DNA from: Gambelia wislizenii | Taxonomy: Eukaryota; Chordata; Lepidosauria; Squamata; Crotaphytidae | Length of the DNA stretch: 64,000 bases | Reading direction: 5' to 3' | Assembly (NCBI GenBank): GCA_030847615.1 | Contig: JAUMIR010000004.1 | Coordinates: forward strand, 104,980,001 to 105,044,000 | In this document: in pieces, positions 35,829 to 45,562 of the stretch | Numbering within the stretch: the first letter of the stretch is position 1 | Layout of the letters: each line of letters opens with the position of its first letter | Translations under genes and position numbers: made by a program | Notes under the pieces: generated by a model | What the model was told of the DNA's origin: nothing | The model's database searches: none | Seen by the model: the letters and a program-made list of their open reading frames with translations, nothing else

Positions 35829-35925
35829 TTGTTGTGCGCCTTCAAGTCATTTGAAGGCGACTTACGGCAACCTATCATGGGGTTTTCTTGGGCAGATTTG
35901 ATTGGGGTTGGGGGGGCTTGCCTAC
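35829..35925 (-). mobile_element. Sauria-type SINE, truncated
   Basis: Only the 3' part survives: 'TTGTTGTGCGCCTTCAAGTC', 'CTATCATGGGGTTTTCTTGG', then the match stops. It lies in an intron of the RNF170-like gene, in sense orientation. Confidence 0.7.
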
Positions 35926-36990
35926 CATCCATGAAATTGATCAGATATGATTTGACCATTTATGTGTTTTCTCACAACCATCTGATAAATGAAAATTAAT
36001 TAGGGTAGACAAACTGAATATAAATAAAGAATACACCAAGTGCATAATGGCATCTCCAGTCTCCAAAAAATAAAAATAAAAAATGTAATATGTATTTTGG
36101 AAGACACCATGTAAACCAGTGATACAGTATGGAAGGAAATTACATCTCAGGGGTCCACCCACTCACATATCTCAAAACAGAACTAGACTAGTTTCCCAAG
36201 ATTTTTAAATCATGTTTTACAAATTATTTTTCTGTATTGATTCATTGATGAACAATTTAAAACAGCAAAACAGATTGAGATGGGGGAGAGGCAGAAGGAA
36301 GGATTGAAACTTCTCAGGCTGGGTTATGTACATATGCATATTTTCAAAATTATATCAACTTTACTTTAAAATCATCTTGCTGCAGTTTTCCAAGGCCCCC
36401 AAGAAACATTCTGTTGGCTATTAGCAATTAGAGAAAATAATATTGGAATGGGATCAGCTTTCTGCTCCATTTCCTGGACATATGGTTTGAGATACTAATG
36501 AAATTTGAAACATCTAAGAAGAAATATAGGATTTCCTGACAATAATATAGATTAGTGACCATGCATTTTTCCTACACATCATAATCAATCACTTTTTAAA
36601 CCCAACAGTCAGATAGCATGATTTTAAGAATGACCTTTGCTCTGCTGGGTTCTGAATACAATAGACTATATATCTTTCAAATAAAATGTCTGAAGAAAGT
36701 GACATTTAGCCAACACACTACATGATTCAATGGTTCATCTTGGATAGATAATTTATATGGTTCATTTGTTGGGGAAGTAAATATTGTGAAATAATTCAAA
36801 GAAAAAAGCCTGAGATGTTTGTTTCTTCCTAAGTTGTGTTATGTTGTTTAGCACACCAGCAAGAGCCATTTGATGGTTTGCAAAATTAGTCTTTATTTTA
36901 AATAGGTCTATCTCATATTGGGCACTGCAGTTGCTTGGTATACTAATATTAGAATGAATTCTTAGAAAGATAAAGGACTGTGTGTGTTTT
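35926..36990. other. RNF170-like intron, nothing recognised
   Basis: AT-rich intronic DNA without supported ORFs or repeats. Confidence 0.35.
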
Positions 36991-37220
36991 GTTGTTCTTG
37001 TTGTGTGCCTTCAAGTCATTTTCAACTTGTGGTGACCCTAACACAAACCTATCATGGGGTTTTATTTGCAAGATTTAGTCAGAGGAAGTTTGCCATTGCC
37101 TTCCCAGCAGCTGAAAGAGTGTGACTTGTCCAAGGTCAACCAGTGGATTCCCATGGCTGACAGGGATTGAAGCCCTGGTTTCCCAGAGTCCTAACCCAAC
37201 ATTCAAAGTGCTATACCACA
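36991..37220 (-). mobile_element. Sauria-type tRNA SINE, near full length
   Basis: 'GTTGTGTGCCTTCAAGTCAT', 'CTATCATGGGGTTTTATTTG', 'GTGACTTGTCCAAGGTCAAC', 'CAACATTCAAAGTGCTATAC'. Tail at the left, tRNA-like head at the right. Confidence 0.8.
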
Positions 37221-37308
37221 ATTGCATGCAGGATCTTATTTTATAGGAAAAAGTTTAACTAGATAATATTTAGACACTGTGTGGTGTGAGAGAGAGAGAC
37301 TGAGAAAC

Positions 37309-37532
37309 ATTGGCCCCTTGGTATCCGCTAGGGTTTGGTTCCAGGACCCCTATGGATACCAAAATCCGTGGATGCTCAAGTCCCATTATATACCATGGCA
37401 TGGTGAAATGATGCACCTTGTATAAAATGACAGAATCAAGGTTTTCTTGTTGTATTTTTTTTTAAATATTTTCAAGCCAAGGATAGTTGAATCCATAAAT
37501 GCAGAATCCGTGGATATGGAGGACAGACTGTA
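37309..37532 (+). mobile_element. Tigger-like MITE, type A, full length
   Basis: Begins 'CATTGGCCCCTTGGTATCCG' and ends 'TGGATATGGAGGACAGACTG' followed by TA. Internal 'TTTGGTTCCAGGACCCCTAT', 'GGATGCTCAAGTCCCATTAT' and 'ATTTTCAAGCCAAGGATAG' define the family; 1890-2104 is the inverse copy. Confidence 0.75.
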
Positions 37533-38261
37533 TGTAGTTCTTACAACAGTATGGCAATTGGATTAGGCAAAATAGTTGCTGCTGCTGCAGCACTAGTAAT
37601 AGTTGTCAATGTTGTTATTTTTATTATAGTTCTACCCTGTCATTCTGCCAACAAATAGGATTCAGGTTGTCTAACAAATAAAAACATACCAGGTAAAAAC
37701 ATAAAATGGGTGAATTAAGAGAAAAACTTTAAAAGTTGTTAAAAACAAATCAGGTAATGCCAAAGCAAGACAAAAGAAAGTACTCGGCTGGATTAGGCCT
37801 GCCTAATTTACCATATATTCCAGCGTATAAGACAACCTTTGAGCCCTGAAAAATAGCCTCCAAAATCGGGAGTTGTCTTATACACCAGATACACTTTGCT
37901 TCACCTGCAGTCCAATCTCCTGCCTCTTCACTTGCTTCACAAACGGAACAAGGAGGCAGGAGATCAGAAGGGGGGTGAGGCAAAGTGTTTACCGGTTCAT
38001 TCACCCCCCTCCTCTGCCTTCTACCCCTTTGGGGAGCAACCGAAGACAGGAGGGAGGCGAACGTTGCAGTTTGCCGGCGGCTGCCGCTCAATCTCCTGTG
38101 TGTTTGTTCTGCAAAGGGAACAAACACACAGGAAATCGAGCAGTGGCCGAGGCAAACCGGGTACATTCACCCCTTTCTTCCACCTTCCTGGAAAGTGAAA
38201 GAAAGGGGTGAATCCCGCAGTTTGCAACAGAGGCCGCCCATTCCCTCCGTCTTCATATCTG

Positions 38262-38876
38262 AGCCACCCTTCCACCCTCCCCGAAGCTGGGATCGGGCTC
38301 CCGGTTGTGGCCTCGGGGAGGGGTGGGTGGGTGGAAAGCCCCTCCTCTAACCACCCTTCCACCCTCCCCAAAGCCATGATTGAGCTTCTGGTTGCGGCCT
38401 CGGGGAGGGGTGGGTGGGTGGGTGGAAAGCCCCCCCTCTAACCACCCTTCCACCCTCCCCGAAGCCGCGATTGGGCTTCCAATTGTGGCCTCGGGGAGGG
38501 GTGGGTGGGTGGAAAGCCTCCCCTCTAGTCACCCTTGCACCCTCCCCGAAGCCAGGATTGGTCTCCCCATTGTGACCTCAGGGAGGGGGTGGGTGGGTGG
38601 AAAGCCCCCCCCAGCCACCCTTCCACCCTCACCAAAGCCGTGATCAGGGTCCCCATTGCGGCCTCGGGGAGGGGGTGGGAAGATGGAAAGCCCCCCCTCT
38701 AGCCACCCTTCCACCCTCACCAAAGCCACGATTGGGCTCCTGGTCACGGCCTTGGGGATGGGGTGGATGGCTGGAAAGCCCCCCCTCTAGCCACCCTTCC
38801 ACCCTCCCCGAAGCCAGGATCAGGCTCCCGGTCGCGGCCTCAGGGAGGGGGTGGGTGGGTGGAAAGCCCCCCCTCA
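38262..38876 (+). repeat. GC-rich minisatellite, about 7 units of 83-90 bp, each with a G4 motif
   Basis: Unit starts ('CCACCCTTCCACCCTC') fall near 38263, 38350, 38440, 38530, 38614, 38702 and 38790, with a partial unit at the end. Each unit has 'CCCCGAAGC', a variable centre such as 'GATTGGGCT', 'GCGGCCTCGGGGAGGGG' and 'TGGGTGGGTGGAAAGCCCC'. Most units contain four or more closely spaced G-runs ('GGGGAGGGGTGGGTGGG' at 38315-38331), a canonical G-quadruplex pattern on the plus strand. Confidence 0.85.
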
Positions 38877-39120
38877 AGCCTCCCTTACAGAGGCCAAGGC
38901 AACGGGGGCATGTTCACCCCTTTCTTCCACCTTCCTGGAAGGTGGAAGGAAGGGGCAAATCTTGCGGTTTGCAGCAGCTGCCCCCGCTTCCCCCCGTCTT
39001 TATTTCCTTCTAAAGAGAATGAAAACGGAGGGGGGGCGCGGACGAGGCAAACTGGGTATTTTCACCCCTTTTGTCCACCTTCGAGTCAGGTTTGACTGGA
39101 AGGTGGAAGAGAGGGCAAAT

Positions 39121-39125
39121 GTAGC

Positions 39126-39159
<34 letters not shown>

Positions 39160-39248
39160 GAGAGCCCTGCCAGCTGATCCTGTTCGCTTTCCCAACTCAC
39201 GAGGAGATCCTTGTGAGTTGGGAAAGAGAGGATCAGCTGGCAAGGCTC
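39121..39248. repeat. (GGCT)n tract followed by a long hairpin
   Basis: (GGCT)n at about 39125-39159 is followed by two arms: 39162-39200 ('GAGCCCTGCCAGCTGATCC' through 'CTTTCCCAACTCAC') and 39213-39248 ('GTGAGTTGGGAAAG' through 'GGATCAGCTGGCAAGGCTC'), separated by a 12-nt loop. The arms pair with few mismatches over about 36 bp. Both lie inside the DNA element. Confidence 0.8.
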
Positions 39249-40490
39249 CCCCAGCCAGCCAAATTGGGGGGTGGTCTTGTACGACGAATATATGCCAAAC
39301 TATTGATTTTTACTTGAAAATTGGGGGGTCGTCTTATATGCCCAGTCGTCTTATACACTGGAATATACTGTATTTTTAAAAGGTCTTTGGCTTGCTAACA
39401 AAAGAACAATTAATTAGGTAGTTTTGCAGCCAAGAAGTCATCACTGATGAAGCCATCCCTAGAATCCCCACCAAAAGGACCTCTGAAGGCCTCCTTTAAA
39501 GAGTTCAGAATCTGGGAAGATTCATATGGGAGACTACAGTACAGTCCTTCAGACAGCCTACACTTCAAGTCTTACAGAGCTTTACATATCCTAAGCAGCA
39601 CTTTGAATTGTGCCTAGAAACAGATCACTAGCTAGTAAAGCTGTTGTTGTAACGAGCTGTGTATTTGCTGTTAACTGGTTCCAGTCAACACTCTAGATGC
39701 AGCATTTGGACCAGGTAAAGTTTCTGAACATTTTTTGAAAGTAGTCCTAGATGGAGCACATTACATTAATACAAAGAGAATGTAACAAAGGCATGCCTCA
39801 CCATGGCTAGTTCAGACTAGGAATGGCTGCAATTCATGACAAGCTTTAGCTGTACAAACATATTCCTGACCCCCACCAAAACTTGGGCATCCAGTGTCAA
39901 GGTCAAGTCCAGGAGTAACACCCAAATGCAAACATGAGTCATCAAGAGGAACAGAATCCCAAACCATGCAAGCTGAACTCCTGTTCCCTGATCTGTCTTT
40001 TAACAAACCAGGAGGATCTCTGACTTGCCTAAATTAAGCTTCCATTTGTTTGCCCTCATCCATTCTATTACTGACAACAGATACTAGTTTAGTATTAAAA
40101 GAGGTTCCTTGGATTCTGATGGAAATGAGAGAGTTGCATGTCATCAGCATAATAATGGCCCAAGTCTTCAACATCTCTCAGAAGTTTCATGTATGGCAGA
40201 AGTCTGATGGAGCCACAGCGTCAAACAGGAGTCCCCTAGGACAACCTTCTGAACTCACCCCTCCAGGAGAACCTGGAACCAGCATAAACAGTGCCTCAAA
40301 GTCCCATCCTAATGAGACAACCCAGAGGAATATCATGAGTGACTGTGTCAAAATCACCAAGAGTTACCAGCATAACCAGCAGGGTCTCTTTTCTAGTTTG
40401 GCTACAGATCAAATACTGAGGCATCCAAAGCTATCTCCATCCCATAACAGACTTGAAGTTGGATTGGAATGGCTCTAACTAAGCTGTCTT

Positions 40491-42389
40491 ATCCAAGAAC
40501 TCTGGATCTGAAATCCATCATGTACTCTAGGTCTAGGACCTCCAGCAACAAGAATGGAATATTGGAAGCTGGGGTTTTTGGAGGGCTTTCTCAGCAAAGG
40601 TTCTAGCACTGCGTCTCTTTTGGGCTTGTTTGTCATCCTTCTTAAACACTGCTTAGTTCCTGTCCTCTTTTATGAAATTCTGATTTTACTTTTATGAAAT
40701 ACTGACTTTATTTTATTTTATCTTTTTACAGGGCTGGGTATTGGAGATTGCTTGACATTAGAATCGTTTTTCATTTAGGAAATATTCCCAAAAAAGTGTT
40801 ATTTATCAGGAAGACTAGGTAGCATTACTAAACACTGTATCTTATACTCAGCATTTCATGTAAAGGACTCCCTGATTCATTAACTTTTCTCTGTTTTTAA
40901 GGTTGTGCCTGATATTTTACTATGAGTCTGTCCAGAGTACTCTCTTTTAATGTAGTTAAATACTTATTTGTTGCAAAAGGATCCAAAATTTTTCTGTACA
41001 GAACTTAATATTTCATTACTCTGATTTGAAGTCCTTGTCTTTCTTGATTGGGGAATAATTTACTATTTCTCTGTAGGCCTTTCATATTCCCACTTAATGG
41101 TACTTAAGTATTTCATCTGCAGGATTCTTTTTTTTTTTTTACTTGTTATTATCCTGCATTAAATTTAGCTACTGACGAAACCATGTGGTTGAGGATTGTG
41201 GCTTTAAAAGAATGTCCACACTTCGTAGGGAATAAACAGTGCCTTTTAACCTTGACCTCACACACCAGGGGTTCTAAATACATCTGAAACATATGATTTC
41301 ACTTTGTCAGCTCCTAAAACCACATTCAGGGGCTCAGCACAGTAGTAAAGTAGGACAGAGGCAGGCAGTTCTTCTCCACTTTGGGTTAAAAAAAACAAAC
41401 CCAAATGGCTTGAATTTTTGTTTCCTTAGAAGTATTTTACTGGCAGAACACTGCACTGGCTGTCCAGAACAGGGGCTCCTTCATAATCTTTGGGATATAG
41501 TCCAGAGCACTGCTGATAGTCCTCATCTAAAATGCCTGAACCACAGTATAAGTAAACTGAACCAGTAGGTTTGATGGCTGCTATTGTCCCACCAGAGGAA
41601 GAGGGAAAGTAGCAATCAGCATAACTGAGTTATACTGCAAGTATGCTACCATTTCAGCTTATCTGTGCCATGCCCCAAGGTTTCTGGAGCATATAGATAA
41701 GGATCCTTCCTGCTCTGGTACTAGAAGCCGTGGCACTGACCATATACTCTGGTGTTTTGCAATCATTTCCACTCTGGCACATTTCCACGCTTGGCCCCTT
41801 GCTATTTTAGAATGGTTTTGAATTGAGCTGCTAAGGCCAAAGTCTAACACTGTAATTCTGCTACCTTTGCCAATGAAATCAGGGCTTTCCTCTTCTTCAC
41901 CCTGCAATCCCCTGTGGCACTGAGAACTTGCTCTAGGTTTTTTCCAGCCTTTCTGAGCAAGTTTTAGGCCACACAGGAGAGATGGAGGGAATCACCCCTT
42001 CTATCAAGAGAAACCACAATATCCTGTAGTGACACCATTGGATCCTGGCCAAATTCATGTATGCTGTCTTTCTTAGGAGGAAGGTTTTTATACTGCATTT
42101 TTGTTCCTGCTTTTAGTAAGGCATTCTGTATATTTTCAGCTTCAAATCAGACATTTGTTGGTTAGCAGCCATATACATTTAATAAATCACATAAAACCAA
42201 AGCTTGCACCAAAGCCAATTTACTTTCCCACAGAGAAACCAGCTGGCATTATTGTCCAAAAGAAATAGAATCACTAGCCCATATGAAATTTTGCCACTAG
42301 TATTGTTAATGGTGTCCCAATGTGTCTCCGTGATGGGCACCAATGCACAAGTTCACACATGAGTTGGAATGTTTGTCTTTAATTGTCAG
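40491..42389. other. RNF170-like intron, nothing recognised
   Basis: No supported exon or repeat. The ORF at 41293-41568 has no splice or family features. Confidence 0.35.
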
Positions 42390-42452
42390 CCCTCTTTGTT
42401 TGCCACTCCCCTCTTTGTTTGCCACTCCCCTCTTTGTTTGCCACTCCCCTCT
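42390..42452. repeat. 18-bp minisatellite, 3.5 units
   Basis: Perfect tandem units of 'CCTCTTTGTTTGCCACTC'. Perfect identity between units suggests a recent expansion and likely length polymorphism. Confidence 0.9.
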
Positions 42453-42849
42453 TAAAGTATAACCAACAGAAAGCTAAAGCCTGCTTGCTGGGCAACCTGC
42501 TCATGTCCCTGTGGCAGAAAAGTGAAGATGGAATGAAGGAAGTACTATGGCTGTGACTGGATTGTAGCCATGACATTTTCCTCACTACTGGATGTCTACA
42601 GTGGCTGGGCCAATCAAAGCCTGTCCCAGCTTATAGGCCAAAGAGATCTGGTCTGTTTGAATTCTCAAACAAAAAATTACTCTGGGGAACTAAAATGCCC
42701 ATCTGCCTGGATAAGGTTAAAAAGGGTGTTGCCTTTTGGACAGTGTTACTTAGAAAAAATGAATTTTAGTTGAAATAATGTAGAGTACAGTATATTGCAT
42801 TGACATGTTACCTATTTTTGCATTATTTTTCTGTGTGTATGTAGGTGTC

Positions 42850-43058
42850 TACAATTTGTTTGGCAAACCCATGAATTTTGTAGTGTTGTCTTAGGCAATG
42901 AATACTCAGAGGTGATTTTGCCAGTTCTTTTCTCTGAAACATAGCTTACAAGCACTTTATATTTGTCAGTGATTTCCCATCCAAGTACTAACCAGAGCTG
43001 GCCCTACTTAAGCTTCTAAGATCAGACAGGATCTGGTGCCTGTCTGGGTATTTGGGGT
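42850..43058 (-). mobile_element. 5S-rRNA-derived SINE, copy 1
   Basis: The right part, 'CCATCCAAGTACTAACCAG' and 'CTTCTAAGATCAGACAGGAT', is the complement of the internal control region of 5S rRNA ('CTGGTTAGTACTTGGATGG', 'GTCTGATCT--GAAGCTAAG'). The left part, 'CCCATGAATTTTGTAGTG', is the non-5S body shared with the other copies. This matches the 5S-derived SINEs described in lizards. It is too diverged and lacks 5S ends, so it is not an rRNA gene. Confidence 0.75.
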
Positions 43059-43911
43059 ATTATTTTTCTACCAATTGATGTTTCCAACTTTCTAATTTGA
43101 GATTTTAAGGTACTTAGCTCTTCAGTGTTACAATTAGATTAGTGTACAGTTTTCACAGCAAGCTGTTTTTGTTCTGTTTGCTATAGCTGTTTCTGTTGGC
43201 CTTTTGCCCAGATCATAGACTCCATTAGAACTGTTAGGAACAGTACTAATACTCTGGGCCTCAGAGGTATCTGTTTCCTGTTTATTATCCACAAGACTTC
43301 CTGGATACTGCAGAACTTTTAAATGTGTCAGTGGAACTATAGCTATAGGTGAAAGAAAGTTATTGCTGCATCTTATATAAATATCATAAAGATAGAAATG
43401 ATTGTTATCTTTCTGAGAGTGGAGCTGGGTCTTTTTGTCTTTTGTGGCAGACTTTCGCTGTTAGGCAATCATAAAGCAGACTAGATACAGAAGGGAAAAT
43501 ACCGCTTGTACAGTCGCCTAAATGGCTATGTAAGCCGATGCAGAAGTTCTGGACATATTTCTGCATGTAGAATAGAGTATCTGGGTGCACTTTGTTTTTC
43601 ATGCAGTTAGGTAGTACACAAGATTGGCTCAACCAACTGTTCTGTCCCCTTCTCCTCATGACAGACCCTCTAGCCCCCTGAAAATGTTATATAGAGGTTT
43701 GGAGGATCCAGCTGAGTGGCTTGAGCTGTGGTGTGGGGCAAGGTGGTGGGATCCTCAAAAATCATGCAGAAAGTACTTTAGCAAGTGGAGCCTTCTGTTG
43801 ACACAAAGCATACCCTGGATCCAATCATATATGAATTCTGTCTGTGGAAGAGAATATCTGGATTTGGGCCATAAATGAGCAGGTGCTATAGGCTGTATTT
43901 CAGAGGAAGGA

Positions 43912-44236
43912 CCCATGTTTAAATATTTGAAGGGCTGTCATATTGAGGATGGAGCAGGCTTGTTTTCTGCTGCTCCAGAGACTACGACATGGAGCAATGG
44001 GTTCAGACTATAGTAAAAAGAGATTCCACCTAAACATTAGGAAGAACTTCCTAACAGTAAGAGCTGTTTGGAAGTGGAATACACTGCCTCATAGTGTGTT
44101 GGAGTCTCCTTTTTTGGAGGTTTTTAAACAGAGGCTGGATGGCCATCTGTCGGGAATGATTTGATTGTGTATTCCTGCATGGCAGGGGGTTGGACTGGAT
44201 GACCCTTGAGGTCTCTTCCAACTCTGTGATTCTATG
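43912..44236 (+). mobile_element. CR1 LINE 3' end
   Basis: Strongly similar to the 3' end of the copy at 50.8-52.56 kb: 'TTTAAATATTTGAAGGG', 'ACATTAGGAAGAACTTCCTA', 'GGATGGCCATCTGTCGGGAA', 'GGCAGGGGGTTGGACTGGAT', ending 'GTGATTCTATGAA'. Extremely 5'-truncated. It abuts a 5S-SINE tail at 44238. Confidence 0.85.
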
Positions 44237-44237
44237 A

Positions 44238-44332
44238 ATTGGCAAATCACCTCTGAGTATTCCTTGCCTAAGAAAACTCTATGAAATTCATGGGGTTGCC
44301 ATAACTTGACAGGCAAGTTTAAGGCACATATA
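44238..44332 (+). mobile_element. 5S-SINE body/tail fragment
   Basis: 'CTTGCCTAAGAAAACTCTAT', 'GAAATTCATGGGGTTGCCAT' and 'ACTTGACAGGCAAGTTTAAG' are the complement of the left half of the SINE at 45335-45562. The 5S head is absent. It starts directly at the CR1 3' terminus. Confidence 0.65.
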
Positions 44333-44394
44333 CACACACTTGAGCATTCTGCCTTGACACCCTATTGCAAAAAGACAGTTTTTCAGGACTGAGA

Positions 44395-44604
44395 GTCTTA
44401 TCACACTACACTGTTATAGCACTATTATAGAACTGCAATGGTTGCCTTCTGTGGAGTTCTGTGGTTCGTAATCTAGTGAGGCCTAAGAGCTCTGGCTGAG
44501 ATTTCTAAATGCTCCTCCCTAAACTACAAATCCCAGGATACCACAGGAGGCAACCAGAGCAGTTAAAGTGGAATAATAGCACTATAACAGTGTAGTGTGA
44601 TAAG
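44395..44604. mobile_element. Palindromic MITE 'P', complete
   Basis: 'CTTATCACACTACACTGTTA' at the left is matched by minus-strand 'CTTATCACACTACACTGTTA' at the right. Internally 'GCAATGGTTGCCTTCTGTGG' pairs with 'CCACAGGAGGCAACCAGAGC', so the element is nearly a perfect 210-bp palindrome. Related copies: 22417, 55541 and 61513. Confidence 0.8.
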
Positions 44605-45081
44605 GAATATTCCACATATTCAAAGCTGAATAAAAAAAATCTATCAATGTTAACAGTAATTTGGAAAGCATTTTTTTTTAAAAAAAAAACATACATAACT
44701 ATGATCACATTTATCAGATTTGAATGAATCCTGTCCCATCTGTGTTTTATTTAGTGGGGAATTCCCTATTGACTCCACTTATATTTTCTCTTTCTTTATC
44801 TCTAAAAAAGTGAGATATATATGATATAGAATAAGGTGATTCCAGGCCAAGTTAAATCAGTTGAACTTTATGAGATCTAAATTCAAATACCATAGAATCA
44901 TAGAAACCATGTGCTCCAGTCCTATGCCAGTTTACACTAAAATAGTCTGTGTTTTTAGATAAGTGTTTACAAGATGGTAGGCTAAGACTGGATCCAGCCT
45001 ATTTTCTTTCATATATTTTATTTTAACATTCAGGTTACAGTAAAACAAAATATATGTGAATGAATAATCTTGTTAACTTAC

Positions 45082-45190
45082 CACAAAATAAATGCCCACA
45101 ATTTGTTTCTACTGGGAAGGTAGGAGTCTGGAGGCAGATAGGGCAGGTCACATCCACATGGTAACATCTCTGACACTTTCTAAGAGATTC
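45082..45190 (-). CDS. RNF170-like E3 ligase, first half of the RING finger
   Basis: A 109-nt exon with acceptor 'ATTCTTTTCTCTTAG' and donor 'TGTG|GTAAGT'. It reads '[20 protein letters not shown]' then '[16 protein letters not shown]' plus one base of a Gly codon finished at 35567. It provides the first ligands of the C3HC4 RING: the pair in 'CPIC', the Cys of 'NCGH', the His, and the Cys of 'LFC', with spacing C-x2-C-x11-C-x-H-x2-C. RNF170 shares 'CPICL' and '[12 protein letters not shown]', whereas the segment before 'TCPIC' ('[10 protein letters not shown]') differs completely from RNF170's 'RQQFYTDMY'. That marks a separate paralog. Intron phase 1 inside 'C|G' is as I recall it in RNF170. 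Confidence 0.88.
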
Positions 45191-45334
45191 CTAAGAGAAA
45201 AGAATGAGTTGATATGCTTGCATGTATAATGATCAGTACATTTCAGTTAATTCATTAAATGTCCTGCATGTCTTGATAACTGTGAATTAAATCAAGAGCA
45301 ATTATTAGACACATTCCCTTTTTTGTCTTGCATG

Positions 45335-45562
45335 TATGTATATGAACCTTCAAGTTCCTTGTCAATTTAGGCAACCCCATGAATTTCATAAGATTTTCTT
45401 AAGCAAGAAATACACATAGGTAGTTTTGCCAGTTCCTTCCTCTGAAATATAGCCAACAGCACCCAGTATTTGTTGGCGGTCTCCTATCCAAGTACTAACC
45501 AGGACTGACCCTGCTTAGCTTCCAAGATCAGACAGGATCTGGTGTCCTTAGAGTATTTAGGC
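45335..45562 (-). mobile_element. 5S-rRNA-derived SINE, near complete
   Basis: The best copy in the window. On the minus strand the head reads 'GTCTGATCTTGGAAGCTAAG', 'CAGGGTCAGTCCTGGTTAGT' and 'ACTTGGATAGGAGACC', an almost exact match to the 3' two-thirds of 5S rRNA, followed by 'TACTGGGTGCTGTTGGC' and a body with 'CATGGGGTTGCC'. Lies about 150 bp upstream of the RING exon, in the intron and in sense orientation. Confidence 0.85.

Larger units (their letters stand above)
37811..39372. mobile_element. Non-autonomous DNA transposon, about 1.56 kb, carrying a minisatellite
   Basis: Inverted termini: left 'CCATATATTCCAGCGTATAA' then GACAAC; the right end on the minus strand reads 'ACAGTATATTCCAGTGTATA' then AGACGAC. 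Further copies of the 'GTCTTATA' motif are subterminal in both orientations (37872-37889, 39328-39340), giving possible terminal hairpins. The inside is unusually GC-rich and made of repeats: three blocks of 'TTCACCCCTTTCTTCCACC' type, the 7-copy minisatellite at 38262-38876, a (GGCT)n tract and a long hairpin. No transposase was seen. The superfamily is unresolved. Overlapping ORFs in all frames come from the repeat array. Confidence 0.7.
37620..40490 (-). mobile_element. L2 LINE relic, antisense, split by a DNA element
   Basis: On the minus strand, 40480-40100 encodes decayed L2 reverse transcriptase: 'GDFDTVTHDI', then 'LLPYMKLLRDVEDLGHYYADDMQL' in pieces ('YMKLLRD', 'HYYADDMQL'). The YADD catalytic tetrad is visible near 40138-40150. 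The 3' part runs to 39373, is interrupted by the 37811-39372 element, and resumes at 37620-37745 with the 3' tail ('CTACCCTGTCATTCTGCC' on the plus strand). The insertion therefore post-dates this L2. Frames are broken throughout. Confidence 0.65.

Noticed and set aside
38262..38876. Direct repeats resembling a CRISPR array
   Set aside because: The units are contiguous tandem copies of 83-90 bp without unique spacers, in a vertebrate genome and inside a DNA transposon. It is a minisatellite.
37750..39243. Many overlapping ORFs of 60-140 aa on both strands
   Set aside because: They overlap in several frames of a GC-rich, stop-poor tandem array whose unit is often a multiple of three. No domains or splice context.
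41293..41568. 91-aa ORF as an exon of the RNF170-like gene
   Set aside because: It is on the opposite strand and has no matching RNF170 sequence or splice signals.
45480..45545. 5S rRNA gene
   Set aside because: Only the internal 5S region is present, fused to a non-5S body repeated elsewhere in the window. It is a 5S-derived SINE.
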